Shown here piece after piece: positions 13,371 to 21,081 of a DNA stretch of 23,462 nt. The stretch's first letter is position 1, and each line of letters opens with the position of its first letter. Source of the stretch: a virus; the IMG/VR virus record IMGVR_UViG_3300010885_028554, positions 1 through 23,462 of that record. The stretch is one strand, 5' to 3'. The notes beneath the pieces are model-generated. The model had not been told where the DNA came from and did not search any database. It was given only the letters and a program-made list of their open reading frames with translations. The position numbers and the translations under genes are program-made.

Positions 13371-13835
13371 TTATTTATCATCTTTAATTATTTTTTCTAT
13401 TTTAATCCCGCACTTTTTTAAAAAAACTATTCCGTCTTCGGAACGATAATCCTGGCCGTAAAATACTTCTTTTATACCTGCTTGATAAATTCCCTTGGCA
13501 CATTCCAAACAAGGAGAATGTGTTATGAACATAGATGCTTGATTTCCTGAATTTGTACTTTTAGCAAGTTTCATTAAACTATTCATTTCCGCATGTAATA
13601 CCTCTGGTTTAGTTTTTAATCTTGTTTCAACAATATTATCATTATCGTCTAGCACCTGGCCGATCTCAACCTCGCAGGTATTATCCCAACCTGCGGGCAT
13701 GCCGTTGTAGCCGTAGCTGATCACGCTGTCATCCTTTACGATGACCGCACCTACCTTAAGTCTTTCTGCGTGACTGAGTTGGGCTGTGCGTTCAGCCCAG
13801 TCCATATATAAGTCAATAAATTTCTGTTTCATCAT
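13371..13835 (-). CDS. cd: Deoxycytidylate (dCMP) deaminase
   Basis: This 154-residue zinc enzyme converts dCMP to dUMP, feeding thymidylate synthesis during phage DNA replication. It has the cytidine/deoxycytidylate deaminase core: KVGAVIVKDDSVISYGYNGMPAGWDNTCE (about 27-55), LHAEMN with the zinc histidine and catalytic glutamate (H81, E83) and SPCLECAKGIYQAGI with zinc cysteines C109 and C112. Length is close to T4 Cd (about 190) minus its insert. It overlaps the upstream fucosyltransferase by ATGA. No thymidylate synthase or dCMP hydroxymethylase is visible in this window. Confidence 0.93.
   Translation of the reverse strand: MMKQKFIDLYMDWAERTAQLSHAERLKVGAVIVKDDSVISYGYNGMPAGWDNTCEVEIGQVLDDNDNIVETRLKTKPEVLHAEMNSLMKLAKSTNSGNQASMFITHSPCLECAKGIYQAGIKEVFYGQDYRSEDGIVFLKKCGIKIEKIIKDDK
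13372..13379 (-). promoter_or_regulatory. Late-type promoter for the HNH endonuclease gene
   Basis: On the minus strand GATAAATA (13379-13372) lies 26 bases upstream of the chosen ATG at 13345. It overlaps the end of the deaminase gene. T4 homing endonuclease genes often carry their own late promoters, which supports the call. The box is seen directly; its use is inferred. Confidence 0.5.
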
Positions 13836-14734
13836 AAACTATTATAGTCACCGTTCCATGAAACTAATCTATTATCTTGATGAGGATATTTCGATGGATC
13901 CTGATCTACTATTTCTAAAAAGCATTGATTAGATGAGGATAATTTTCCCAACTTATCTGCATAAAACCACCCATGTGTAGGAATATCAATAGGAGCCCAC
14001 CAGCCATTATTTGCATTAAATCTATGCCAATACTTTGGTGCTATAGTGAATCTACTTTTATTGTTTAGCCAAGCAGCCCACCAACTAAATGACGAATTAG
14101 CAATGATCAAATACTTGGCGTTATTCACTACATCAAAATCATCTTTAATTCCAAAGTGATATACTGGGTAGGCAGGAAATATTCTTTTTCCTTCTTCTAC
14201 ATCATTTGTTATCACAATAAATTTCATTTTAGGATTTATTGATTTCATATGATTTATAGAGTTGTAATAAAAACTTGGATGTACATAAACATCTGGCAAA
14301 TTTTTAAAATCTTCTCCTCTAAAATTAATCACACATACATCGTCATTTAACTGAAGTTGATTATACAAGTCAACATTTGGATTTTTCATTGTAAACCATT
14401 TTTGTATATTACTTTTATTGTTTATAATATATTTTTCAGTTTCCCATCCGGTCTTGGTGGATAATTTTGTATGATCTGATATTTCCCACACCATAGGATC
14501 GTATCTTTGCCAATATCCGCATGTGGCAATAAATCCAGGTCGATTACATGCTTGGAATTCATTATGCGTCTCACACCGATCAATACCCGTTGATGTATTA
14601 GCAAATAAATCTTCCCCTAATTGAAAATGTTTAGGTACATAAAAATCAAAACTTTTATATTCAGCTATTGTTCTACCTACAGCGTATTGCCATAAATGAT
14701 TTCCTATTCTACCACCCATCTCAATTGTTATCAT
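13832..14734 (-). CDS. GT11-family (alpha-1,2-fucosyltransferase-like) glycosyltransferase
   Basis: This 300-residue protein shows the GT11 pattern. The N-terminal GGRIGNHLWQYAVGR (7-21) equals GGLGNQLFQYAxGR. VCVINFRGEDFKNLPDVYVHPSFYY (about 133-157) stands in for the HxRRGDY donor-binding motif, with the second arginine replaced. FIVITNDVEEGKRIF is the usual FSDD region. YLIIANSSFSWWAAWLNN (about 208-225) is the strongly conserved SNSxFSWWxAWL. Known members transfer fucose from GDP-fucose to glycans; donor identity here is uncertain given the altered motif. It sits alone in the nucleotide-metabolism operon, away from the other sugar genes, like a moron insertion. Confidence 0.85.
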   Translation of the reverse strand: MITIEMGGRIGNHLWQYAVGRTIAEYKSFDFYVPKHFQLGEDLFANTSTGIDRCETHNEFQACNRPGFIATCGYWQRYDPMVWEISDHTKLSTKTGWETEKYIINNKSNIQKWFTMKNPNVDLYNQLQLNDDVCVINFRGEDFKNLPDVYVHPSFYYNSINHMKSINPKMKFIVITNDVEEGKRIFPAYPVYHFGIKDDFDVVNNAKYLIIANSSFSWWAAWLNNKSRFTIAPKYWHRFNANNGWWAPIDIPTHGWFYADKLGKLSSSNQCFLEIVDQDPSKYPHQDNRLVSWNGDYNSL

Positions 14735-14736
14735 TT

Positions 14737-14922
14737 TTAGTTCTCCATCTCTCTAAATCGTTCTAAGAAACTTTCAACATAGCAACTGTATTTTCGATCG
14801 CCGTCGTTGTCGTTGCGATAATGCACCCAGATATGTCCATCTATTTCAATAGTATGTAATACACGAAATACTTCAGAACTGCCGTGACCGTTCCATTTAC
14901 TGCCTATTTTTGGTATTTTCAT
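14737..14922 (-). CDS. Small hypothetical protein, 61 aa
   Basis: This protein has no recognised domain. It contains a beta-rich pattern with aromatic residues (GSKWNGHGSSEVFRVLHTIEI, then HIWVHYRND) and ends in an amphipathic helix (VESFLERFREMEN). This resembles small proteins of tailed phages that fold as a compact SH3-like barrel, but that is only an impression. The start overlaps the upstream stop by ATGA and has GTGGGGAAC before it as ribosome site. It sits within a leftward operon. Confidence 0.65.
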   Translation of the reverse strand: MKIPKIGSKWNGHGSSEVFRVLHTIEIDGHIWVHYRNDNDGDRKYSCYVESFLERFREMEN

Positions 14923-15305
14923 AGTTCCCCACTTTCTGCTAATTTTAACATAAGACTATAATGTTCGTAAGCCTTTTTAACTGCCGGATATTTGTTCTTA
15001 AGATATTTTTCATGTTCTTTTTGCTCCATTAATGTTTCAAACATTCTGTAGTGACCACTTTTTTCCATATTGTTAAAAACTTCGGCTTCAAAGTCTGCTA
15101 TACGTTCTAATGAATTTTCTGCAATTTCTACAGTATATAATTTCACAGTCTCGTATTGAATTACATCCGTTGCTGTTAATTCGTTATAGTCAACAGGATT
15201 TTGAAAGTATCGCATATTCATACGTGTGTGTTTATGGGCACGTTTATTATCATCGATAATATTAATACGATGATACTCTATAAATTTTTTAATATTGTCA
15301 TTCAT
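14919..15305 (-). CDS. Hypothetical helical phage protein, 128 aa
   Basis: This is a charged, mostly helical protein without recognisable motif. PVDYNELTATDVIQYETVKLYTVEI (about 37-61) is followed by helices rich in Glu and Lys (KYLKNKYPAVKKAYEHYSLML near 101-121). It is part of a tightly packed leftward operon with ATGA overlaps at both ends, so it is surely translated with its neighbours. It looks like other T4-group hypothetical proteins between recombination and nucleotide genes. No function is inferred. Confidence 0.7.
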   Translation of the reverse strand: MNDNIKKFIEYHRINIIDDNKRAHKHTRMNMRYFQNPVDYNELTATDVIQYETVKLYTVEIAENSLERIADFEAEVFNNMEKSGHYRMFETLMEQKEHEKYLKNKYPAVKKAYEHYSLMLKLAESGEL

Positions 15306-15997
15306 TTAATTCCTGCCTCTATACATATTTCTTTTACCAAGGCAACATCTGCTGGGCTTTGTTTAAACTTCTTCATCCAAAATGGCACGTCAAACACCGG
15401 AGATATCATCGACAACTGTTCGTCACTCATATTGCCGATCATTGTTTTACCGGCATCACTATTCATGATAATCCAAAAACTGACTTTCCCATTAAGGATA
15501 TCGTGTACCGCTTTGTTAAGACTAACATAGGAAAAGTAATGTGCAAAATCTGCATTATGTGCATCTGCCCATTCCATCATAGTTTGCAGGCTTCTCTGCA
15601 CAGCACTTTCAACTGGTTCTACCTTTAGAATATCAAAAAGATATTTCTCATACATCTCATCTCTGCACCAGTGATCCAACTTAACTCCACTTTTGATCAC
15701 ATAGTCGATGAACTTGTCTGGATACAATGGATTGACATTATTAACGAAACTTCCAAACTTAACAAAAGCATTATAATAACTGCTATCGGCAAAGTCGTCG
15801 TATGTCTTGGTTTTTTTAGCACCTTGTGTCAACATCCAAAAACGATTGAATGCCATGAAACCTGCTTGGACACGTTTCTCATCCCGTTGTAGAGCACGAC
15901 GTTTGCGTTCGCACATATGAGCCACAAGAGTTTTCTCCTGCATGAAACTCTTCTTGCAATGTACGCAATTATGCGGTTGTTCTACCAATGCTATCAT
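15302..15997 (-). CDS. C2HC zinc-finger phage protein, function unknown
   Basis: This 231-residue protein has an N-terminal finger CVHCKKSFMQEKTLVAHMCERK (C11-x2-C14, H27-x-C29), which looks like a truncated C2H2/C2HC DNA- or RNA-binding finger. A long helical domain rich in aromatics follows (YYNAFVKFGSFVNNVNPLYPDKFIDYVI about 73-100; WADAHNADFAHYFSYVSLN about 143-161). The end is FDVPFWMKKFKQSPADVALVKEI. I recall relatives with the same finger in T4-like marine phages, annotated only as hypothetical. The context suggests a role around DNA replication or transcription. ATGA overlaps on both sides make it part of the operon. Confidence 0.75.
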   Translation of the reverse strand: MIALVEQPHNCVHCKKSFMQEKTLVAHMCERKRRALQRDEKRVQAGFMAFNRFWMLTQGAKKTKTYDDFADSSYYNAFVKFGSFVNNVNPLYPDKFIDYVIKSGVKLDHWCRDEMYEKYLFDILKVEPVESAVQRSLQTMMEWADAHNADFAHYFSYVSLNKAVHDILNGKVSFWIIMNSDAGKTMIGNMSDEQLSMISPVFDVPFWMKKFKQSPADVALVKEICIEAGIK

Positions 15998-16746
15998 TTA
16001 TATTCTGAAAGTAATTTATTACTGATATCTACAATTCCGGTTCCACTCCAATGACCAAATGTAGTGATATCCAATTTTGGAGATTTGATATTTTTCCATA
16101 AATCTACCATATCAATAAAATTAATATCGTCAAATATTAACAATTTATTTTCTTTAGGTTTAAGTTCTTGTAACAGAGAGAATAATTTATATTCAAATAT
16201 TCCGTCTTTTGGACCATCGACAAATATAATATCAGCGGAATCTAAAAGATCAAAATATTTTAAGAATTGTTCAACATCGCTTAAATCTGCAAGATGTTGA
16301 GTTATATTTCGATCCTTCATTATTACTTCGTCGAGGTGAGATTGAAAAAAATTAGAATTCCAAGCAAATAAATCAAAGGTATGTAACTCACCACTATTCA
16401 TACTTTGTGATAGTGCTACCGATCCCATGCCCGTTGATGTTCCAACTTCTACTATTTTTTTAGCTTGTCCGGTCTTGACTATTGCATTCAGTAGTCTATA
16501 ATGTTCCCCGGGAAATTTATTATAGAATTTATTATCTGACAAAAACGGTTTAGGTATTTTAATATTTTCAGTAGAAGCAATTTTTGCTGCATCTAACACT
16601 AAATTCACGAGATAACTATTAGTTACTTCGTGCTCTTTCCATCCAATTATAACCGACGGTTCATACCAATATTGATCGCCTCTTAGTAACACAGAACGTG
16701 ATAGCTCTTTATATTTTACTCTAATATCTTTTAAGTCATCACTCAT
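15994..16746 (-). CDS. Class I SAM-dependent methyltransferase
   Basis: I chose the ATG at 16744-16746 (MSDDLKDIRV) because AAGGAAAG lies upstream. The frame is open to 16785 but would overlap the preceding gene more. The 250-residue protein has the SAM-binding motif I KKIVEVGTSTGMGS (about 96-109), motif II LHTFDLFAWN, DIIFVDGPKDG (about 168-178) and LLIFDDINF (about 200-208). This is the pattern of the Methyltransf_24 group, which often acts on sugars or small molecules in glycan clusters. The target is unknown. Together with the GT11 gene it looks like cargo within the replication operon. Confidence 0.8.
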   Translation of the reverse strand: MSDDLKDIRVKYKELSRSVLLRGDQYWYEPSVIIGWKEHEVTNSYLVNLVLDAAKIASTENIKIPKPFLSDNKFYNKFPGEHYRLLNAIVKTGQAKKIVEVGTSTGMGSVALSQSMNSGELHTFDLFAWNSNFFQSHLDEVIMKDRNITQHLADLSDVEQFLKYFDLLDSADIIFVDGPKDGIFEYKLFSLLQELKPKENKLLIFDDINFIDMVDLWKNIKSPKLDITTFGHWSGTGIVDISNKLLSEYK

Positions 16747-17209
16747 ATTCTTTCCTTTGTTTCTTATCAAATCCCATCTTGTCAAACAGTTCTTCTCGAT
16801 CTTTCTTATCCATCATAGATGCCATTAGTTTGATATCTGCCATCTTCATTGCCGGATTGAGTTCTGCCAATAGTTTTTCAATCTTGTTGGCTTTTTCTTT
16901 TTTACCTGCCGCCAAATACGGATGATAACAATTAACACCTGTACCTGTAGCAGCGAATAATTTCCACAATAATGCCTTATGTTCTTTACTCAAATCCCAA
17001 TGATTCTTATTGACCATTTCGTTGGTCATTTCCAGATACCATTCTTGTATATCTCTATCAGGCATCTGTACACTTGCAGTATATCGCATTAATATGTAAG
17101 GACTGAATGCTTTCTTTTCTTCGTCGGTGAGATTGTCGTAGAAGTTGTAGTCTTTTTGATCTACACCACGTAGTTCGCGTTTAATGTCAAGTTTTGCGGC
17201 GGTTGCCAT
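16739..17209 (-). CDS. Conserved T4-like hypothetical, possible clamp-loader small subunit (gp62-like)
   Basis: The layout of this 156-residue helical protein recalls the small clamp-loader subunit gp62 of T4-like marine phages: an acidic N-terminus, FSPYILMRYTASV (about 35-47), EWYLEMTNEMVNKNHWDLSKEHKALLWKLF (about 57-86) and a basic C-terminal helix set. The FxPYxxxRxxS and NxxxHWDL elements resemble positions in those proteins. The match is weak, and the large subunit gp44 and clamp gp45 are not in this window. It could equally be an unrelated replication accessory protein. It overlaps the upstream gene by 23 bases and the methyltransferase start by eight. Confidence 0.55.
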   Translation of the reverse strand: MATAAKLDIKRELRGVDQKDYNFYDNLTDEEKKAFSPYILMRYTASVQMPDRDIQEWYLEMTNEMVNKNHWDLSKEHKALLWKLFAATGTGVNCYHPYLAAGKKEKANKIEKLLAELNPAMKMADIKLMASMMDKKDREELFDKMGFDKKQRKEYE

Positions 17210-17447
17210 AATATTTCTCGTAGTCTGCTGTTAGATAGTATGTTACTTTAACACGATCTAATGCTTCTTGTAAAGTGGGATTGGTCTTCGCTTCACGGTG
17301 AACACGGGCCCAGAATTGACTTTCTTTTATATCATCGTGAAGACTTTTTCTCTTCTCACTTTCTGAATTTAGAACTCGATCAGTTGAACCTATTTTTCTA
17401 ACATAAACAGTTTCGCCTTTATCTGGACTTTCAAAGATTTTCGACAT
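17187..17447 (-). CDS. Conserved small phage protein, 86 aa
   Basis: This is a short charged protein starting MSKIFESPDKGETVYVRKIG, an opening I recall from small hypothetical proteins that sit near uvsW in T4-like marine phages. It continues with a polar helix (SEKRKSLHDDIKESQFW) and ends YYLTADYEKYYGNRRKT. No domain or catalytic motif is seen. AAGGTG lies about eight bases before the ATG, within the end of the preceding gene (TAA then ATG, no gap). The function is unknown. Confidence 0.75.
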   Translation of the reverse strand: MSKIFESPDKGETVYVRKIGSTDRVLNSESEKRKSLHDDIKESQFWARVHREAKTNPTLQEALDRVKVTYYLTADYEKYYGNRRKT

Positions 17448-17951
17448 TTACCAGCACCTTGTATAATCCACTAATTCACTTTGACGACTAACTTCTTTGA
17501 CAAAATATGCACAGGTGGGTTTAGGGCCTGCTTCTAATGGTGTGCATAATAGTTGTCCTGGTTTCATCTTGGGAAAATACCACTTGACATCTTGGTAAAC
17601 ATCGATAATATCAATCTCGTGGAATTCAGGACGGAAACTGCTTAATGGATTGAAACAGAAGGTTTTGAATCCACGGTCGTTTAGGCTCGTTAGTGGCAAT
17701 ACTTCCATATCGGGGCCTTCTGGATCGCCTACAATAGCACACCAATCCAACGGCATAGTTAGTTCATGCTTGCCTATTTTCAATACTGCTGCCGGGCCAG
17801 TAAAACTTTCAAGGAAGATTAGTGGTATGAAAAAGTAGTCAGGATTTGAACTGTCACTGTTATCTAAAACTGCAAATCTCAGATCGTCATCTACTTCTTC
17901 GGGTAGTTCGTTGAGATAAAAAATCTCATTATTCAAGGTTAGGATCTGCAT
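17448..17951 (-). CDS. Conserved phage hypothetical protein, 167 aa
   Basis: This acidic beta-rich protein sits immediately after uvsW, sharing a TAATG junction, so it is co-translated. Segments include YFFIPLIFLESFTGPAAVLKIGKHELTMPLDWCAIVGDPEGPDMEVLPLTSL (39-90, given as landmarks: FIPLIFLESFTGP and PLDWCAIVGDPEG) and FKTFCFNPLSSFRPEFHEIDI. I recognise the neighbourhood from T4-like marine phages, but no function or fold can be assigned. Cysteines are scattered and do not form a zinc motif. Confidence 0.7.
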   Translation of the reverse strand: MQILTLNNEIFYLNELPEEVDDDLRFAVLDNSDSSNPDYFFIPLIFLESFTGPAAVLKIGKHELTMPLDWCAIVGDPEGPDMEVLPLTSLNDRGFKTFCFNPLSSFRPEFHEIDIIDVYQDVKWYFPKMKPGQLLCTPLEAGPKPTCAYFVKEVSRQSELVDYTRCW

Positions 17952-19405
17952 TATATATATGTTACTTTCTCAATGTTAAACGGGTATTTGGCTTCTTTAT
18001 AAAACCTCTTTCTTTCTGTCAGGTGACGTTTGGCGTATTTGCTGGCTGCGGTTATGTCCCAGATTTGGACGAAGTCTTTATCGTCTGCTTTTCGAATACC
18101 TCGCCCAATCGACTGTATAACTCGGACAAAGCTCTTTCCGGGTTCCAAAAGAACCAGATTAAAAATACGAGGGATATTAATACCCACAGCGGCCACACCG
18201 TAAGTCGCCACAATAATCTTATTGTCACTTGTTTTAATTTCGTCATACTCTTCTTTTCTGTCTTTAGTTTTGACTGCCCCTGAAACAAACACCGCTTCTG
18301 GTATTTGTTCGATAATAAATTTACCTGAGTCAATCCTATTAACCAAGACCAAGGTATTTCCTGATGTTGCAATATTGCGAATCATGTTACTGACATATGT
18401 CATTCTTTTCTCATCAGTAACAAGATATTTTAATTCTTCTGCATAACCACTAAATTCTTTCCACTCACCGGTTTGAACGATATTAACATGGCAATCGCTC
18501 AATATACCTGCTTCTTGTAGTTCATGTGCTTTTACGACATTTACCACTTCTCCCAGGCTTGCTCTAAGTGCTTGATACTCATGTTCTGCTTTTGGAATGG
18601 TTCCTGTAAGTCCCCAACGAATCGGAACATGACATAGGTTTTGTGTCAATAATTTCTTCAATACATCGGCTTTTGCCATATGTACCTCGTCGACCATGAC
18701 TGTTCTTACATCTGCCAAAAACTCAGAAATTTGTAAAATATCGTCATCATTTTTGCTTTTTTTATCCCAAATATTCAAACTTTGCCAAGTGCAGATTGTG
18801 TGTGTTTTATTGAGATCTTTTCTGTCACCGTAGTATACACCAACATCTAAACCAACATTTACAAAGTCTTCTTCGGTCTGTTCAACGAGACTTTTGTTTG
18901 GAACGATGGTTATAGTTCGACCGTATTTTTCACAAATTTTCGCCAAAGTTGCGGTGGTAATCGTCTTACCAAAACCAGTGGCAATTTCTTGTAAGCATTG
19001 AGGATTTTCTAAAAACTTATTAATAACATCAACCTGGTCATCACGTAAGCGTATAGGATCGCCTGCAAATCGATGTCCCACGGGCCACGTTTTTTCACCC
19101 CAAAAATCCTCAAAAATCTCGGAAAATTCCAGGCTTGTAGACTCACGTTGATCTTCAACTTCGATGTAGTAGTTCTTAGCTTCCAGATATTCCAACACTG
19201 GTCCAAGCATACTCAAGTAAGTGGATCCCCCAAGACCAAAAAAACTGATACTGCCGTCCCAACGACCTAATTTGAAGCTGGGTCTGAAGCGAGCAGTGGG
19301 GTCTTCATACTTAAATTTCTTGACCAAAGCCTTGCGAACATCGAGATCTAAATTTTCAATCTTAACATTCACTTCATCTTTGATAATAACTTTACATGTC
19401 GCCAA
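17951..19405 (-). CDS. uvsW: UvsW-like RNA-DNA/DNA-DNA helicase
   Basis: This 484-residue SF2 helicase in T4 unwinds R-loops and branched recombination intermediates and drives the switch from origin- to recombination-dependent replication. The N-terminal substrate-binding domain (KYEDPTARFRPSFKLGRWDGSI region, about 32-54) is UvsW-like. Helicase motifs are I ATGFGKT (142-148), Ia IVPNKSLVEQ, II DEVH (219-222), III GLTGTIP (245-251), V VATYGVAAVGINI and VI QSIGRGIRK, followed by WDI. The start is a TTG at 19403-19405 with AAGGA eight bases upstream; it keeps the N-terminal strand that family members have and overlaps the neighbouring gene by 14 bases. A weak start suggests modest expression. 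Confidence 0.93.
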   Translation of the reverse strand: MATCKVIIKDEVNVKIENLDLDVRKALVKKFKYEDPTARFRPSFKLGRWDGSISFFGLGGSTYLSMLGPVLEYLEAKNYYIEVEDQRESTSLEFSEIFEDFWGEKTWPVGHRFAGDPIRLRDDQVDVINKFLENPQCLQEIATGFGKTITTATLAKICEKYGRTITIVPNKSLVEQTEEDFVNVGLDVGVYYGDRKDLNKTHTICTWQSLNIWDKKSKNDDDILQISEFLADVRTVMVDEVHMAKADVLKKLLTQNLCHVPIRWGLTGTIPKAEHEYQALRASLGEVVNVVKAHELQEAGILSDCHVNIVQTGEWKEFSGYAEELKYLVTDEKRMTYVSNMIRNIATSGNTLVLVNRIDSGKFIIEQIPEAVFVSGAVKTKDRKEEYDEIKTSDNKIIVATYGVAAVGINIPRIFNLVLLEPGKSFVRVIQSIGRGIRKADDKDFVQIWDITAASKYAKRHLTERKRFYKEAKYPFNIEKVTYI

Positions 19406-20573
19406 AACGGATTTCCTTTTGTTTTTTATCTGCTATCACGTTAATGACATTATGCATGTTTTTGACTAAATTTGCAAGAGTATAGTGAACATTGTAGAAA
19501 TTAAAATTTATCACACAGTTAAATTTCAAATCAGATTCAAACAGTGGCTTGGGTACCTTGCCACTGAGAAAAACTGCCCGTGTATTTTCTGTGATAGGAG
19601 AATTCAATTTTTCTTCTTTGACAAAATTATTAAAATCTTGGTTTGTGTCGTTGGGTAAACGGAATAATACGCTAATTTCACTATTTTCAAGACCTGCTGC
19701 TTTTAGCATGGGTAGAGCCAATTGTAATTTACTCAATTCATTGCCACCTGGTACAGTAATGAGACATGGTGACATATTTTGCACCATAGGCACTAAATCC
19801 ATTATGGAATTTTCTTCCAAATTTATGCCAAATCCAGTCTCTGGGGCAGTTTTTATGAATTTTATGACCAGTTCACTCACATTGAGTTGATTGAATTTTT
19901 CATTCATATCATTTTCCCAATGTTCGATACCAGCAAGGCGTGCTTCAAACATAGTTTTGACAATGTCAGTGCTGGTAGGTTGTGGAACACTTGGATGCAC
20001 ATTGACAAATTGGTGTTTTTCTTGAGAAATTACCACCATAGGTACGAAATTTTCAACATTATCAATTATGGCTGGCAATTGGTCAACAAGATGTTGGAAT
20101 TCTTCATCCGCGGTGAAATTACGATCCTCGATCCAATTTCTGAAATATTCAATTGCCTGACCTTGCAATGAAATTAGCCATGCTCGTTCTTCTGCACTCC
20201 ACATGGCATAGACAAAATCCTTGCGATGTTGCTTTAATTCCTCAACTAATTTCTCATCGTATGGAAACTGCACCTTAATGAATCTATGTCCACTTTCAAC
20301 AGTAACGATAGAAATATTTTTGGATTGATTCACTGTACGGATTGGATATTTGTAAGTCGGATGATCCAACAGAGTGGTTATATCTTTCCCATGTTTTGCT
20401 AAAATCTGTGGAACATACTTTCTTGAAATTTTGATCAGTATATTAGCCTGCTTTTCTGTGAAAGCATTTCCGTTATAATTAATTTGACTGTAGAAACTAT
20501 CGATCAATTTCTGATCATAGGAGTTCAAATTAATAGTATGCAACAGGATGGGTAAAAGATCTTCAATATACAT
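19392..20573 (-). CDS. HARP-like domain with degenerate helicase region, UvsW-associated
   Basis: The segment around 90-150 of this 393-residue protein (RFIKVQFPYDEKLVEELKQ, WSAEERAWLISLQGQAIEYFRNWI) resembles the HARP fold, which anneals or remodels DNA in SMARCAL1-type helicases. The C-terminal 150 residues (CLITVPGGNELSKLQ, AGLENSEISVLFRLPN, NTRAVFLSGKVPKPLF, CVINFNFYNVHYTLANLV) look like RecA-like strands with no Walker motif, so no ATPase is expected. I recall similar proteins directly upstream of uvsW in T4-like marine phages. It may be a structural partner of the helicase. Its start has no ribosome site and lies just after a promoter-like TATAAT. Confidence 0.65.
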   Translation of the reverse strand: MYIEDLLPILLHTINLNSYDQKLIDSFYSQINYNGNAFTEKQANILIKISRKYVPQILAKHGKDITTLLDHPTYKYPIRTVNQSKNISIVTVESGHRFIKVQFPYDEKLVEELKQHRKDFVYAMWSAEERAWLISLQGQAIEYFRNWIEDRNFTADEEFQHLVDQLPAIIDNVENFVPMVVISQEKHQFVNVHPSVPQPTSTDIVKTMFEARLAGIEHWENDMNEKFNQLNVSELVIKFIKTAPETGFGINLEENSIMDLVPMVQNMSPCLITVPGGNELSKLQLALPMLKAAGLENSEISVLFRLPNDTNQDFNNFVKEEKLNSPITENTRAVFLSGKVPKPLFESDLKFNCVINFNFYNVHYTLANLVKNMHNVINVIADKKQKEIRFGDM

Positions 20574-20582
20574 AGTGTGTTT

Positions 20583-20611
20583 ATTATACTACAAAACACG
20601 AAAGGACGCAA
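20583..20611 (-). promoter_or_regulatory. Sigma70-like promoter near the start of the HARP-like gene
   Basis: On the minus strand TTGCGT (20611-20606), 17 bp and a perfect TATAAT (20588-20583) precede the ATG by nine bases, predicting a leader of about three bases. The -35 matches only TTG and overlaps the hairpin at 20596-20624, so the call is moderate. Confidence 0.45.
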
Positions 20612-20624
20612 GTCCTTTTTGTGT
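20596..20624 (-). terminator. Hairpin directly after the UvsY-like stop codon
   Basis: AAAGGAC (20601-20607) and GTCCTTT (20612-20618) form a 7-bp stem with a GCAA loop, extended by an outer ACAC/GTGT pairing. It begins at the stop codon of the UvsY-like gene and is followed on the minus strand by TTTT. It may be an intrinsic terminator or attenuator, and it overlaps the promoter of the next gene. Confidence 0.55.
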
Positions 20625-21079
20625 CAAATAACAACGTCTTCCATGCCCGCTGTTCGGAGTTTGATAATATTACTTAGTTGCCATTGCTTGATATCTAATC
20701 CCTTGATAATGCCCAACCATTGATTGCGTAGCAATGCAAATTCATTGATAATCTTTTCCATATCAACCACATCCGCCTCACCATCTACGTATTTGTCAAC
20801 ATCTCGGCTGGTTAGAGCACGTTGATAATTTTCCAAATATTTCTTAAATGTTTTACTACGCAAGCGGCGTAGTTCGATGTTTAGATATTCTAAGATACCT
20901 TCAATTTCTTGAAGTTGATTAAATCGTTGAGCAACAAGACCGGGCAAAGCAGCAGAGGATTTTTCCACATTTCCGTGGATTTTAACCTCTGCTCTTGCTT
21001 GATCTAACTCAAGGTAATAGTAATCAATACAGCCTGGCAAGTGAGCAATATCCTTGCTTACTTTGCTGTACCAATTCAC
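20624..21079 (-). CDS. uvsY: UvsY-like recombination mediator
   Basis: This 151-residue helical protein contains a central amphipathic block LEYLNIELRRLRSKTFKKYLENYQRAL (about 64-90, key residues LxYLNxELRRLRSK) with strong basic character. TSRDVDKYVDGEADVVDM follows, then a C-terminal helix pair ending LIKxRTAGMED-like. Size (T4 UvsY is 137) and its place between uvsX and uvsW match the mediator that loads UvsX onto gp32-coated ssDNA. Direct sequence similarity to T4 UvsY is weak by eye, so the call leans on context and on marine-phage relatives. It is two bases from the upstream gene. Confidence 0.6.
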   Translation of the reverse strand: MNWYSKVSKDIAHLPGCIDYYYLELDQARAEVKIHGNVEKSSAALPGLVAQRFNQLQEIEGILEYLNIELRRLRSKTFKKYLENYQRALTSRDVDKYVDGEADVVDMEKIINEFALLRNQWLGIIKGLDIKQWQLSNIIKLRTAGMEDVVI

Positions 21080-21081
21080 GA

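Noticed and set aside
12704-13381. HNH gene as an intein or intron splitting the DnaE-like gene
   Set aside because: No N-terminal DnaE half lies upstream (the deaminase is there), no splice-type motifs are seen, and both neighbours have intact starts and stops.
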